Positions 9,415 through 18,018 of a stretch of 64,000 nt of DNA are shown one piece after another. Position numbers and translations under genes: made by a program. The notes below the pieces were generated by a model, which was given only the letters and a program-made list of their open reading frames with translations, did not search any database and was not told the DNA's origin. The DNA is from Rhodobacterales bacterium HKCCA1288 (lineage in GTDB: Bacteria > Pseudomonadota > Alphaproteobacteria > Rhodobacterales > Rhodobacteraceae): positions 558,001-622,000 of the forward strand of contig CP065161.1 of the NCBI GenBank assembly GCA_015693905.1, in the 5' to 3' direction. How positions within the stretch are numbered: the first letter of the stretch is position 1; each line of letters opens with the position of its first letter.

Positions 9415-10415
9415 GCGGCGCAGCCCGTTTGTGCGCGTTCATCGGTTAGGGCCGCGCGCAGCAGGCGCAAAACCTGCTCGGGGTCATCTGTGGTCAGCAC
9501 GGCACGCCGTGGCGCATCCCCAACCCCAGCCGCATCCAGATACCAACCCAGATGCTTGCGGGCGACCTTTGCCCCCAGTGTTTTGCCGTAGAAGGACAGC
9601 ATATCCTCGTAATGGCGCGCGATGATCTGAAAAAGAGCCGCGCCTTTGGGGGCATCAGCGCGCGTCTGGCCCGATAGGCCCGCCGCGATATCGCGCAGCA
9701 CCCAAGGCCGCCCTTGCGCACCGCGCCCCACCATGACGCCATTCGCCCCCGATTGCGCCATGGCCCGCGTGGCGCTTTGCGGATCCACGATATCGCCATT
9801 GGCGATCAGCGGAATATCAACCACCTCACGAAAGGCACGAATGGCCTGCCAATTGGCATGGCCCTTATAGAACTGTGCGCGCGTGCGGCCATGCACGGTT
9901 AGCATCGCAATCCCCAAATCTTGGGCCATACGGGCGACCTGCGGTGCGTTTTCGCACGCATCATCCCAACCAAGGCGCATCTTTAGGGTGACGGGAACTG
10001 CAACCGCATGTGTCACCGCCTCAAGGACGGCGCGAGCATGAGACAAATCGCGCAGCAAAGCCGCCCCACAGGCCCCCGCACCTGAGCCAGATGTGACCTT
10101 TTTCGCAGGGCAGCCCATATTGATATCAATGATCCTTGCGCCTTCGGCCTCTGCCATGCGGGCGGCCTCCCCCATCCAATGGGGGTCACGGCCAGCCAAT
10201 TGAACGGCTGAGGCCGCAATGCCGAACCCAAGCTCGGCCTTCGCGCGGGCGGCGGGCTTGGCGTTGACCATATCTTGGCTTGCAACCATCTCTGAGACGA
10301 CCAACCCCGCGCCGAAAGACGCAACCAATTTGCGATACGGCAAATCGGTGATCCCTGCCATCGGGGCCAGAAAGACGGGCGGGTCAAGACTGATATCGCC
10401 AAGTTGGATGGGCAT
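9411..10415 (-). CDS. dusB: tRNA-dihydrouridine synthase DusB (NifR3)
   Basis: FMN-dependent enzyme reducing uridine to dihydrouridine in tRNA. The TIM-barrel opens with the FMN-site motif LAPMAGITDLPYR (16-28). The active-site cysteine is Cys 102 in NMGCPAKKV, and the FMN phosphate site VMVGRGAQGRPW is near residue 225. The length of 334 is normal. In Rhodobacter this gene is called nifR3 and heads the ntrB-ntrC operon, the same arrangement as here. The operon promoter should lie in the 192-bp divergent gap shared with ispDF. Confidence 0.95.
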   Translation of the reverse strand: MPIQLGDISLDPPVFLAPMAGITDLPYRKLVASFGAGLVVSEMVASQDMVNAKPAARAKAELGFGIAASAVQLAGRDPHWMGEAARMAEAEGARIIDINMGCPAKKVTSGSGAGACGAALLRDLSHARAVLEAVTHAVAVPVTLKMRLGWDDACENAPQVARMAQDLGIAMLTVHGRTRAQFYKGHANWQAIRAFREVVDIPLIANGDIVDPQSATRAMAQSGANGVMVGRGAQGRPWVLRDIAAGLSGQTRADAPKGAALFQIIARHYEDMLSFYGKTLGAKVARKHLGWYLDAAGVGDAPRRAVLTTDDPEQVLRLLRAALTDERAQTGCAA

Positions 10416-10519
10416 ATGCGCTGTGCTGCCTATTCTTTGTGCAGTTGGGTTTGGCCTAATCTGCTTTGGGGCGGGAGATCAAAGGAAACGCCACCTTATA
10501 CTGGGGCAATTTACACAAA

Positions 10520-10556
10520 TGCACAATATTTAATCACTACGACCAAAAAATGTGCA
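10520..10556. promoter_or_regulatory. Spaced dyad TGCACA-N25-TGTGCA in the dusB/ispDF divergent region
   Basis: The half-sites TGCACA (10520-10525) and TGTGCA (10551-10556) are perfect inverted copies with centres 31 bp apart, about three helical turns. They lie in the intergenic region that must hold the promoters of the dusB-ntrBC operon and of ispDF. TGCAC/GTGCA half-sites resemble enterobacterial NtrC boxes, but the spacing is different. Treat as a candidate operator only. Confidence 0.3.
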
Positions 10557-10607
10557 GGACGTTGATCCGTATTGTGCGTCATAGGCTTAGCCCCTATCAC
10601 CTGATCC

Positions 10608-11807
10608 ATGGATAAATCTGGCCCATCCCACACCGCACACTCTTTGACGGCTGCACCGCTCGTGGCGCTGGTTGTGGCCGCGGGGCGGGGCACGCGCGCA
10701 GGCGGCGGTTTGCCCAAACAATATCGCAGTTTGGGGGGCGTCCCCGTTTTACGCCGCGCCGTTCAGGCGCTCTGGGATGCTGCTGATTTCGCGCAAACCA
10801 TCGTGGTTATTCACCCCGATGATGAGGCGCTCGCCCGTGAGGCGCTTGGGGCGGATGCCGCGCGAGTTACACTTGCCCCTGGCGGGGCCACGCGCAGCGC
10901 CTCGGTGCAGGCGGGTTTGGCCGCCGTGAGGGATAAAACCGCCCATGTTTTGATCCATGATGCCGCGCGCCCCTTTGTGGCGGCCCGCATCGTGCAAGAT
11001 GTGATTGCCGCGCTGCGCGAACCCGGCTGTTTTGCTGCCGCACCTGCCCTGCCCATGACCGATGCCCTGTGGCGCGCGGGCGAAGGCCACGTTTCACAAA
11101 TTCAATCTCGAGACGGATTGTTTCGCGCACAAACGCCACAAGCCTTTCATTATCCCACCATTTCACAAGCCTATGCCGCCGCAAGCGAAGACGCCGCAGA
11201 TGATGTCGCAATTGCCCTAGCGCATGGCGTGAAAATTAAGGTGGTTGCGGGGGATGAACAAAATTTTAAACTGACCACAGCGGCGGATTTTATCCGCGCG
11301 GGCCATGTCATAGGGGCAAGCGGCGCAATGGATATTCGGATTGGTAATGGCTTTGATGTTCATGCCTTTTGCGCGGGGGATCACGTCATCCTCTGCGGGG
11401 TTAAAATTCCGCATGATCGCGCGCTCAAAGGGCATTCGGACGCGGATGTTGGGTTGCACACGGTAACAGATGCGATTTACGGGGCCTTGGCCGAAGGGGA
11501 TATTGGCACCCATTTCCCGCCATCCGACCCGCAATGGAAAGGCGCGCCAAGCGACATTTTCCTCATTGATGCGGTCAAACTGGCAGCATCGCGTGGCTAT
11601 GGGATCAGTAATGTTGATCTGACCTTCATGTGCGAGGCCCCAAAGATCGGGCCCGTCTCAGCCGCGATGCGTGCGCGTTTGGCAGAATTGCTGAGCATCG
11701 ACCTAGATCGCGTATCGGTCAAAGCCACAACAACCGAAAAACTGGGCTTTACAGGCCGCAAAGAAGGGATCGCCGCGATGGCCACAGTCACATTGGTGAA
11801 ACCATGA
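10608..11807 (+). CDS. ispDF: Bifunctional IspD/IspF (MEP pathway)
   Basis: Fusion enzyme of non-mevalonate isoprenoid synthesis. The N-terminal half is MEP cytidylyltransferase IspD, with nucleotide-binding [16 protein letters not shown] at about 23-38 and DAARPF near 115. The C-terminal half, from Met 241 (base 11328), is MEcPP synthase IspF, with metal ligands in GFDVHAF, GHSDADV and the closing [11 protein letters not shown]. The 399-residue length equals the sum of both domains. The fusion is common in alphaproteobacteria. Its pathway partner dxr is elsewhere in this window (53646-54824). The ATG start has only a weak ribosome site. Its stop codon overlaps the pgpA start. Confidence 0.96.
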   Translation: MDKSGPSHTAHSLTAAPLVALVVAAGRGTRAGGGLPKQYRSLGGVPVLRRAVQALWDAADFAQTIVVIHPDDEALAREALGADAARVTLAPGGATRSASVQAGLAAVRDKTAHVLIHDAARPFVAARIVQDVIAALREPGCFAAAPALPMTDALWRAGEGHVSQIQSRDGLFRAQTPQAFHYPTISQAYAAASEDAADDVAIALAHGVKIKVVAGDEQNFKLTTAADFIRAGHVIGASGAMDIRIGNGFDVHAFCAGDHVILCGVKIPHDRALKGHSDADVGLHTVTDAIYGALAEGDIGTHFPPSDPQWKGAPSDIFLIDAVKLAASRGYGISNVDLTFMCEAPKIGPVSAAMRARLAELLSIDLDRVSVKATTTEKLGFTGRKEGIAAMATVTLVKP

Positions 11808-12292
11808 CATATTGGATTGCAACTGTTTTTGGCGTGGGTCGCCTGCGCCCTGCCCCTGGCACATGGGGCAGCTTGGCCGCGCTGCCGCTTGCATGGGCCT
11901 TGCATGAATTGGGCGGGTTTTGGCTGCTTGCTATGGCGACAATCGCCGTCTTTGCCCTTGGATCATGGGCGATTGAAACCGAAATCCGCAGTGGCGCGGA
12001 AGATGACCCTTCGGAATTTGTGATTGACGAGGTCGCAGGACAATGGATCGCGCTCTGGCCCGTCTCTTATGGGGCTATCTTCGCTGATGTCTCTATCTTG
12101 GCGCTATGGCCGGGCATTCTAACGGCCTTTGTCGCGTTTCGCCTTTTCGACATTTGGAAACCCGCCCCCGTGGCTTGGGCAGATGCCAAGCGCGGCGGGG
12201 TTTGGGTGATGATGGATGATGTGATTGCAGGCTGGCTTGCCGCGCTTGTGGTCGCAATTCTGGCCGCGATCGCGCATCTATGGCTGATTTAA
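11804..12292 (+). CDS. pgpA: Phosphatidylglycerophosphatase A
   Basis: Membrane phosphatase converting phosphatidylglycerophosphate to phosphatidylglycerol. The 162-residue product begins at the ATG overlapping the ispDF stop (ATGA). A longer in-frame extension back to 11630 runs through ispDF coding sequence and is rejected. Family signatures visible are [19 protein letters not shown] near residues 8-26, [13 protein letters not shown] near 67-79 and [11 protein letters not shown] near 108-118, with several hydrophobic helices. It is translationally coupled to ispDF and overlaps the next gene by 13 bp. Confidence 0.94.
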   Translation: MTYWIATVFGVGRLRPAPGTWGSLAALPLAWALHELGGFWLLAMATIAVFALGSWAIETEIRSGAEDDPSEFVIDEVAGQWIALWPVSYGAIFADVSILALWPGILTAFVAFRLFDIWKPAPVAWADAKRGGVWVMMDDVIAGWLAALVVAILAAIAHLWLI

Positions 12293-12759
12293 GCGCGGAT
12301 ATCATCCAGACGGCCCGCGACAAGGGGCTGCGCATCGCGACTGCCGAAAGCTGCACGGGCGGCATGGTCAGTGCCGCGCTGACCGATATTGCGGGATCAA
12401 GCGCCGTGTTTGAGCGCGGCTTTGTCACCTATTCCAATCAGGCCAAAATTGACCTTCTCGGTGTCTCGCCTGAGACGCTTGCCGCGTTTGGCGCGGTTTC
12501 AAACGAGGTTGCGCGTGAAATGGCCCTCGGCGCGAAAACCCGTGCGGGGGTTGAGATGGCCGTGTCGATTACCGGCATCGCAGGGCCTGGGGGTAGCGCA
12601 CATAAACCTGAGGGCCGCGTTTGCTTTGGCCTTGCAAGCCCTGCGGGCGTGGCGGTCGAGCAAGTTGATTTTGGTGCGCTTGGACGCGCGAATGTGCGCA
12701 TCGCCGCGCGCGATTACGCCTTGCGCCTGCTGCACGACGCCATTTCGCAAAGCGATTAA
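12280..12759 (+). CDS. pncC: Nicotinamide-nucleotide amidohydrolase PncC (CinA C-terminal domain)
   Basis: Deamidates NMN to nicotinic acid mononucleotide in pyridine-nucleotide salvage. The 159-residue stand-alone CinA-C domain has the motifs TAESCTGGMVSAALTDIAGSS (about 20-40, with the catalytic Ser/Lys-region sequence TYSNQAKIDLLG at 51-62) and SITGIAGPGG near 100. No N-terminal CinA molybdopterin-like domain is present, the usual situation in alphaproteobacteria. The start lies inside the end of pgpA (13-bp overlap), so translation is probably coupled. Confidence 0.92.
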   Translation: MADLSADIIQTARDKGLRIATAESCTGGMVSAALTDIAGSSAVFERGFVTYSNQAKIDLLGVSPETLAAFGAVSNEVAREMALGAKTRAGVEMAVSITGIAGPGGSAHKPEGRVCFGLASPAGVAVEQVDFGALGRANVRIAARDYALRLLHDAISQSD

Positions 12760-12908
12760 AATTTAAGCATAGCGTGTAATTTGCGCATTAATTTCGCGCC
12801 AATTTGAAGATTGACCAAGATTTCAGCGCCCATTTCACAGCTTGCCTCTTTTTTCGTCAGATGAATCCCGCTTTGAGGCGGGCAAATGACAAAAGAAGGG
12901 ACGATGCA

Positions 12909-14090
12909 ATGAATGCTGCCGATACAGCGTGGATCATAGTCGCCACAGCGTTGGTTTTGTTCATGACCTTGCCAGGCTTGGCGCTTTTCTATGGAGGGTT
13001 GGTGCGTGCGCGCAACGTGCTCAGCGTGTTTATGCATTGCTACGCAATCGCCTGTTTGATGTCGATTTTATGGCTCGCTTTTGGCTACTCCATCGCCTTT
13101 GGGTCTGGCACCTCAGGATTTTGGGGCGGGTTGGACAAGGCATTTCTCAACGGGGTTACCGCAGATAGCCTGTCTGGCAGCCTGCCGGAAATCCTGTTTT
13201 TCGCGTTCCAAATGACCTTTGCCATTATCACGCCCGCCTTGATTGTGGGCGCCTATGTGGAACGGGTTGGGTTTGGCTTTGTGCTTTTGTTTTCTGCGCT
13301 TTGGATGCTGATCGTTTATGCGCCTGTCGTGCATTGGATCTGGGGCGGCGGTATGATGTCGGATGGTGGCATCTTTGGCGAGACAGGCGTGCGCGATTTC
13401 GCGGGCGGGATTGTCGTGCATGAAACCGCAGGCCTTGCGGCCTTGGTGATCGCAGTTTTCTTGGGCGCACGGAAAAATCAAACCACGCCCCCCCACAATC
13501 CGGGCTTTGTGATGATCGGGGCCGCGATGCTGTGGGTGGGTTGGTTCGGCTTTAACGGCGGCAGTCAGCTTGCGGCGGATGGCGGCGCGGCAATGGCGCT
13601 GACGGTCACGCATATTTCTGCCGCAGCAGCCTCGCTTAGCTGGGGCCTGTGGGAGCGCGTGAAATACGGCAAAACCTCGCTTGTGGGTGTCGTCACAGGC
13701 ACGATTGCAGGTTTGGCCTCTATCACCCCTGCCTCTGGCTTTGTCGGGCCTGTGGCGGCGCTGATCATCGGGACGATTGCGGGCATTCTTTGCCAAGAGG
13801 CGGTGAATTTGATCCGCAACAAGGTCAAGATTGACGACACATTGGATGTCTTCGCTGTGCATGGTGTGGGCGGGATTTTCGGCACCATCATGATCGCCGT
13901 CTTTGGACAGGGTGCATGGGTGGCGCAGCTTGGCGCCTTGGCGGTGGTTGGCGCTTACACCATCGTCTTGACCGTGGCCCTTGTAAAACTCGTTGGCATG
14001 ATCACGCCGCTGCGCGTGGATGCGGAGACCGAAGTAAATGGCCTTGATCTCAGCGTCCATGGCGAACGCGCCTATGATATGAGCAGCTAA
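12909..14090 (+). CDS. amtB: Ammonium transporter AmtB
   Basis: Trimeric inner-membrane ammonium channel. From the ATG at 12909, preceded by AGAAGGGA, the product has 393 residues and about eleven hydrophobic helices. Key residues are visible: Asp 163 and the first pore His in DFAGGIVVHE (His 171), and the second pore His in FAVHGVGG (His 318). No signal peptide is evident. An upstream in-frame ATG at 12804 would add 35 polar residues and is less likely. No glnK gene precedes it, unlike the usual glnK-amtB pair, so control by PII would have to act in trans. A strong terminator follows. Confidence 0.95.
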   Translation: MNAADTAWIIVATALVLFMTLPGLALFYGGLVRARNVLSVFMHCYAIACLMSILWLAFGYSIAFGSGTSGFWGGLDKAFLNGVTADSLSGSLPEILFFAFQMTFAIITPALIVGAYVERVGFGFVLLFSALWMLIVYAPVVHWIWGGGMMSDGGIFGETGVRDFAGGIVVHETAGLAALVIAVFLGARKNQTTPPHNPGFVMIGAAMLWVGWFGFNGGSQLAADGGAAMALTVTHISAAAASLSWGLWERVKYGKTSLVGVVTGTIAGLASITPASGFVGPVAALIIGTIAGILCQEAVNLIRNKVKIDDTLDVFAVHGVGGIFGTIMIAVFGQGAWVAQLGALAVVGAYTIVLTVALVKLVGMITPLRVDAETEVNGLDLSVHGERAYDMSS

Positions 14091-14114
14091 ATCAAAGATT
14101 TACCTGACGACATG

Positions 14115-14146
14115 AAAGCGGGCTGTCAGGCCCGCTTTTTATTTTT
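14115..14146. terminator. Bidirectional terminator between amtB and the COQ10-like gene
   Basis: A perfect 9-bp stem, AAAGCGGGC (14115-14123) with GCCCGCTTT (14130-14138), closes a six-base loop and is followed by a T-rich tract on the plus strand. Upstream A residues also give a short U-tract on the minus strand. It sits between two convergent genes. Confidence 0.9.
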
Positions 14147-14591
14147 TCCCATATAACGCCTCTGCGCGGGCCTCAAAGGCGCGCACAATCCGCGTCATCG
14201 CCTCATGGAAAAACATGCCTGCCGCCCCTTGCAGCAGGCGGTTTTTGAATTCGAAATCCACATCAAAGCTGACCTCGCACCCGCCCTCGGGCAAATCACG
14301 CATGCGCCAATTGGATATCATATGGTGAAAAGGCCCATCAATATAGGCGGTTTCAATCCGCATTTCTGCATCGAACAGGCGCACGCGGCTGCCAAATTTT
14401 TCGCGAAACATCTTAAAACCGACGATTAAGTCCGCCAACATTTCGCGATGGTCGCCCTGATCTGTGACACTGCGCACGCGTGCGGCCACGGCCCAAGGGA
14501 TGAATTCAGGATAGCGCGCCACATCCGCCACAAGATCATAGATCTCATGGGCGCGATAGGGCAGCGTGCGCGTCTCGGAATGGGAGGGCAT
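14139..14591 (-). CDS. COQ10/RatA-family coenzyme Q-binding START-domain protein
   Basis: Small SRPBCC (START-like) lipid-binding protein of the COQ10/RatA group, which in eukaryotes and alphaproteobacteria binds ubiquinone and supports respiratory function. The N-terminal signature TRTLPYRAHEIYDLVADVARYPEFIPW is nearly family-perfect. Later residues include the SNWRM and FDVDFEF strands typical of the fold, and the length of 150 is normal. I chose the ATG at 14591, with GAAAGG upstream; an in-frame extension to 14651 adds 20 unlikely residues. It is divergent from hpt and convergent with amtB across the shared terminator. Confidence 0.88.
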   Translation of the reverse strand: MPSHSETRTLPYRAHEIYDLVADVARYPEFIPWAVAARVRSVTDQGDHREMLADLIVGFKMFREKFGSRVRLFDAEMRIETAYIDGPFHHMISNWRMRDLPEGGCEVSFDVDFEFKNRLLQGAAGMFFHEAMTRIVRAFEARAEALYGKK

Positions 14592-14669
14592 AGACAGCCT
14601 TTCATCTTTCTTTGCACCTTGTGATGTCTTAGATATGGCGGCGGAATTCAAGGTAATGAGCGCAAGAAA

Positions 14670-15206
14670 ATGACAGATCGCCCCTATGAAATTGACGTTT
14701 TAATCTCGGCCAAGGCCATTGCCGCGCGGATCGAGGAATTGGCACGCGAGATTGAAGCGCGATTTGAGGATACCGATAAACTGGTGGTTGTGGGGCTTTT
14801 GCGCGGATCATTCATGTTTATCGCGGATCTGTTGCGCGAATTGAACTTGCCTGTTGAAGTCGATTTCTTAGAGGCGTCTTCCTACGGGAATGAAATGACC
14901 TCCTCGCGGGAAGTGCGGATTCTCAAGGATTTGCGCGGCGAAATCGGGGGGCGCGATGTGTTGGTTGTCGAGGATATCGTGGATACAGGGTTTACCTTGA
15001 GCCATGTTCTGTCGCTGTTAAAATCGCGCGATCCGAAACGATTAGAAACAATCGCGCTTTTGGATAAACCCGTGCGCCGCGAGGTGGACATCAGCGCCAC
15101 ATGGACGGGGTTCGAAATTCCCGATCATTTTGTTGTGGGCTATGGCATTGATTACGCGCAACGAAATCGTAATTTGCCCTATATCGGCGCCGTGCGGTTC
15201 ACCTAA
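14670..15206 (+). CDS. hpt: Hypoxanthine phosphoribosyltransferase
   Basis: Purine salvage enzyme converting hypoxanthine (and guanine) plus PRPP to the nucleotide. The 178-residue type I PRTase has the PRPP-binding loop [14 protein letters not shown] at about 99-112, [10 protein letters not shown] near 42-51, and the family tail [19 protein letters not shown]. Length and motifs match bacterial Hpt. It is divergent from the COQ10-like gene with only 78 bp between them. Downstream lie a small membrane protein and cytochrome genes. Confidence 0.95.
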   Translation: MTDRPYEIDVLISAKAIAARIEELAREIEARFEDTDKLVVVGLLRGSFMFIADLLRELNLPVEVDFLEASSYGNEMTSSREVRILKDLRGEIGGRDVLVVEDIVDTGFTLSHVLSLLKSRDPKRLETIALLDKPVRREVDISATWTGFEIPDHFVVGYGIDYAQRNRNLPYIGAVRFT

Positions 15207-15271
15207 GTTAATTGCAGCCAAGGCGATCTACCCCCATATGACAGGGGCTAAATCGGTTTTGGGGGTGGAAG

Positions 15272-15433
15272 ATGGGGCCAATATGGTTGATGCGGGCGGC
15301 CAAATGGGCGCGCAACCCGCCATCGGCGCAGCAGGTGAAGCGCCTATTGGTGATTTTCGCGATTGTATTTGCAATCTTTATTGCCGAGCGTTTGGGATTT
15401 TGGCCCGATGCCCTAACCTTACCCCCGCGTTAG
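15272..15433 (+). CDS. Small hypothetical membrane protein (53 aa)
   Basis: A short open frame with an excellent ribosome site (GGGGGTGGA four bases before the ATG). The product starts MGPIWLMRAAKWARNPPSAQ, a basic amphipathic stretch. It is followed by one hydrophobic helix (about 25-38, LLVIFAIVFAIFIA) and the tail ERFGFWPDALTLPPR. The pattern (positive N terminus, single membrane span, aromatic/proline tail) looks like a genuine small inner-membrane protein. Similar small proteins beside hpt or cytochrome genes are, to my memory, common in Rhodobacteraceae. No function is known to me. Codon choice matches the neighbours. It lies 65 nt after hpt and 185 nt before the cytochrome c' gene. Confidence 0.75.
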   Translation: MGPIWLMRAAKWARNPPSAQQVKRLLVIFAIVFAIFIAERLGFWPDALTLPPR

Positions 15434-15448
15434 GGCCGGTCATGTCTC

Positions 15449-15462
15449 TCACAATCTTGTGA
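15449..15462. promoter_or_regulatory. Perfect dyad TCACAA-TC-TTGTGA upstream of the cytochrome c' gene
   Basis: A 14-bp sequence made of a perfect 6-bp inverted repeat around two central bases. It lies 156 bp before the cytochrome c' start and 15 bp after the small-protein stop. It could be an operator or a short transcript-end hairpin, though no T-tract follows. The rest of 15463-15618 shows no coding sequence. Confidence 0.3.
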
Positions 15463-15618
15463 CCTTAGCGCGCTATGGCACAGGTCTTGTGCAAAATTAG
15501 CATATAAAGTTCGTGCCATTCGTGCTTGAATGTCGCGATACTGCTGGTGGTGACCTGATGCTGGACGGGTCATTTGGGACGACCGATTAACAATCCCGCA
15601 TGAAACGGAGGGTTTCAC

Positions 15619-16086
15619 ATGACGTTTTCTGCAAGTTTCACGACCAAATCCATCTTACTGGCTGCTGCTCTTGCTATGGCGGGCCTGCCTGCTTTTGCCA
15701 ATGAAGGGGCGATTGGTGCGCGTCAGGGGCAGTTCAAGATTATGGCGCTGAATATTGGGGTCTTGGGCGGTATGGCGCGCGGCACAGTGGAATATGACGC
15801 TGCACAGGCACAAATTGCGGCAGATAATCTGGCGGCAATTTCGCAATTGAACCAAGCCTTTAACTGGCCCGAAGGCAGCGACATGATGGCCGCAACGACC
15901 AATCGCGCCTTGCCCGCCATTTGGGAAAATCAGGACGATTTTCTTGCAAAATGGGCGGCCTTTGGCACAGCCGCGACAGGGTTGCAGGCCGCAGCGGGCA
16001 ACGGCCTTGAGGCGATGCAAGCGGCGCTTGGCCCTGTGGGGGGCAGCTGCGGCGCCTGCCACGATGCCTATCGCCAGCCCCAATAA
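15619..16086 (+). CDS. Cytochrome c' (class II c-type cytochrome)
   Basis: Periplasmic four-helix-bundle haem protein of the cytochrome c' family, associated with binding or detoxifying nitric oxide. It is 155 residues long, with a classic Sec signal peptide (AAALAMAGLPAFA, cleavage near residue 27) and a mature domain of normal length. The haem motif CGACH sits at 144-148, close to the C terminus as this class requires. The start has a strong CGGAGGG ribosome site. The next gene encodes a diheme cytochrome c 21 nt downstream, so the two are probably cotranscribed and may exchange electrons (inference). Confidence 0.92.
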   Translation: MTFSASFTTKSILLAAALAMAGLPAFANEGAIGARQGQFKIMALNIGVLGGMARGTVEYDAAQAQIAADNLAAISQLNQAFNWPEGSDMMAATTNRALPAIWENQDDFLAKWAAFGTAATGLQAAAGNGLEAMQAALGPVGGSCGACHDAYRQPQ

Positions 16087-16107
16087 GACACAGGATACGG
16101 GCCGCCC

Positions 16108-16995
16108 ATGTGGAAGAAACTGATCATCAGCGCCAGTTTGGCCGCTTTTGGCGGGTTTCTTTTGATATGGGCGGTCTTTCCGCGCAACCCAATCACGGCA
16201 AGCACAATGGCGGCCCTCGCTGACCCCAATTTAGAGAATGGCGCGCGGGTGTTTTGGGCGGGGGGATGTGCCTCATGCCACGCAGCAAACGGGGCCGAGG
16301 GTGAGGCGAGGTTGATCTTGGCAGGTGGGCGCGCCTTTGAAACGGAATTTGGCACATTTTACGCGCCAAATATCAGCCCTGACGCGACTGCAGGCATAGG
16401 CGATTGGACAATGCCGCAGTTCTTACACGCCATGCAACATGGCCGCGGACCGAATGGTTTGCCCCTTTATCCTGCCTTTCCTTACACAGCTTATCGTTTG
16501 GCTGACCCTCAAGATATGGCTGATCTATATGGCTATCTGCAAAGCCTGCCTGCCGACCCAAGTCTGTCGCGCGACCATGATCTGACCTTTCCCTTCAACA
16601 TCCGCCCCGCCCTATTCTTCTGGCAGGCCCTCTACCTTGAGCGGGGATATGCGGTCACGGCCCCCTTGAGTGACGAAGCCCTGCGGGGTCGTTATCTGGT
16701 TGAGGCCCTCGCGCATTGCGGTGAATGCCACACATCCCGCGGCGCGCTTGGCGCAGTGGATCATGGCGCGTGGTTGAGAGGGGCACCAAACCCTTCGGGA
16801 CAGGGGCGCATCCCCCCCCTCACCCCAGACGCATTAACCTGGTCGAAGGATGAGATCGCGGCCTATCTTAATGATGGCTTCACCCCAAGCTTTGACAGCG
16901 CAGGCGGCCATATGGTCGATGTGATCCGAAACATGGCCATGCTGCAGCCCGATGATCGGGCCGCAATTGCGCAATATCTCAAAGAATTGCCTTAA
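16108..16995 (+). CDS. Membrane-anchored diheme cytochrome c
   Basis: Electron-transfer protein facing the periplasm. The 295-residue chain starts with a single N-terminal hydrophobic anchor (about 6-24). Two class I cytochrome c domains follow, with haem motifs CASCH (54-58) and CGECH (204-208). Candidate distal methionine ligands follow in each half (MPQF near 102 and MAML near 273). It resembles the diheme subunits partnered with dehydrogenases or cytochrome c'. The partner cannot be told from sequence beyond its neighbour, the cytochrome c' gene. The stop codon overlaps the convergent lipA stop by 4 bp (TTAA). Confidence 0.88.
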   Translation: MWKKLIISASLAAFGGFLLIWAVFPRNPITASTMAALADPNLENGARVFWAGGCASCHAANGAEGEARLILAGGRAFETEFGTFYAPNISPDATAGIGDWTMPQFLHAMQHGRGPNGLPLYPAFPYTAYRLADPQDMADLYGYLQSLPADPSLSRDHDLTFPFNIRPALFFWQALYLERGYAVTAPLSDEALRGRYLVEALAHCGECHTSRGALGAVDHGAWLRGAPNPSGQGRIPPLTPDALTWSKDEIAAYLNDGFTPSFDSAGGHMVDVIRNMAMLQPDDRAAIAQYLKELP

Positions 16996-17942
16996 GCGCC
17001 TAATTTTGCCAAACGCGCCGCTTTGAGGCGGGCAAAATCATCCCCTGCATGATAGCTAGAGCGCGTCAAAGGCGTGGCCGAAACCATCAAGAACCCTTTG
17101 CCAAACGCCGCCTTTTCATAGGCCTTGAATTCCTCTGGCGTCACAAAACGATCCACCGCGTGATGTTTTGGGGTTGGCTGCAAATATTGGCCAATGGTCA
17201 AAAAGTCGATATCGGCGGCCCGCATGTCATCCATAACCTGCAACACCGCTTGGCGGTCTTCCCCAAGGCCAACCATGATACCAGATTTGGTGAACATGGT
17301 CGGATCCATCTCCTTGACCCGCTGCAGCAGGCGCAGGCTATGGAAATAGCGCGCACCGGGGCGCACCTCAGGGTAAAGACCTGGCACAGTTTCGAGGTTA
17401 TGATTGAACACATCGGGCTTTGCACGCACCACGATTTCCAAAACACTTGGGTCGCATTTCAAAAAATCGGGGGTTAGAATCTCGATGGTTGTGTCAGGGG
17501 ATTGGCGGCGAATAGCGCGAATGGTCTGGGCAAAATGTTCTGCCCCACCATCCTCAATGTCATCGCGATCCACCGAAGTGATGACAACGTGGTTCAGGCC
17601 AAGTTTCTTGACCGCATCGGCCACGCGGCCCGGTTCGAAGACATCCAAGGCCTCGGGCGGTTTACCGGTTGCGATATTACAAAAGGTGCAGGCACGGGTG
17701 CAAACCTCGCCCATAATCATCATCGTGGCGTGACCTTGGCTCCAACATTCGCCGACATTGGGGCAACCCGCCTCCTCGCAAACGGTGGTCAATTTATGCT
17801 CGCGCATGATTTTATGCGTGGCCTTATAGCCTTCCCCAACAGGGGCCTTCACCCTTATCCAAGAGGGTTTTTTCGGCTGTGCCTGATCGGGACGATGCGC
17901 CTTTTCTGGGTGACGCTGCTCGGGCAATTTAAGGTCGCGCAT
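16992..17942 (-). CDS. lipA: Lipoyl synthase
   Basis: Radical SAM enzyme inserting sulfur into octanoyl groups of lipoyl-dependent enzymes. The 316-residue protein carries both iron-sulfur clusters. The auxiliary cluster ligands are Cys 55, 60 and 66 ([12 protein letters not shown]) and the radical SAM cluster ligands are Cys 81, 85 and 88 (CTRACTFC). The conserved C-terminal arginine-serine motif ([14 protein letters not shown]) is present. The first 25 residues are charged and variable, as usual. No lipB is adjacent; the gene stands alone on the minus strand. Confidence 0.96.
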   Translation of the reverse strand: MRDLKLPEQRHPEKAHRPDQAQPKKPSWIRVKAPVGEGYKATHKIMREHKLTTVCEEAGCPNVGECWSQGHATMMIMGEVCTRACTFCNIATGKPPEALDVFEPGRVADAVKKLGLNHVVITSVDRDDIEDGGAEHFAQTIRAIRRQSPDTTIEILTPDFLKCDPSVLEIVVRAKPDVFNHNLETVPGLYPEVRPGARYFHSLRLLQRVKEMDPTMFTKSGIMVGLGEDRQAVLQVMDDMRAADIDFLTIGQYLQPTPKHHAVDRFVTPEEFKAYEKAAFGKGFLMVSATPLTRSSYHAGDDFARLKAARLAKLGA

Positions 17943-18018
17943 GGGTCTGGCTCCGTGACGTTGCGGGGGTAATTTAATCCCTTTGCCACACGATTGTAAC
18001 CCCGCAGATCACTTTGCC

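Noticed and set aside
12880-12896. Short CCCGC/GCGGG hairpin before amtB
   Set aside because: Only five base pairs with no T-tract; too weak to call a terminator or operator.
13113-14060. Minus-strand frame of 315 codons opposite amtB
   Set aside because: Antisense shadow; low-complexity Arg/His/Gln-rich product with no hydrophobic or catalytic motifs.
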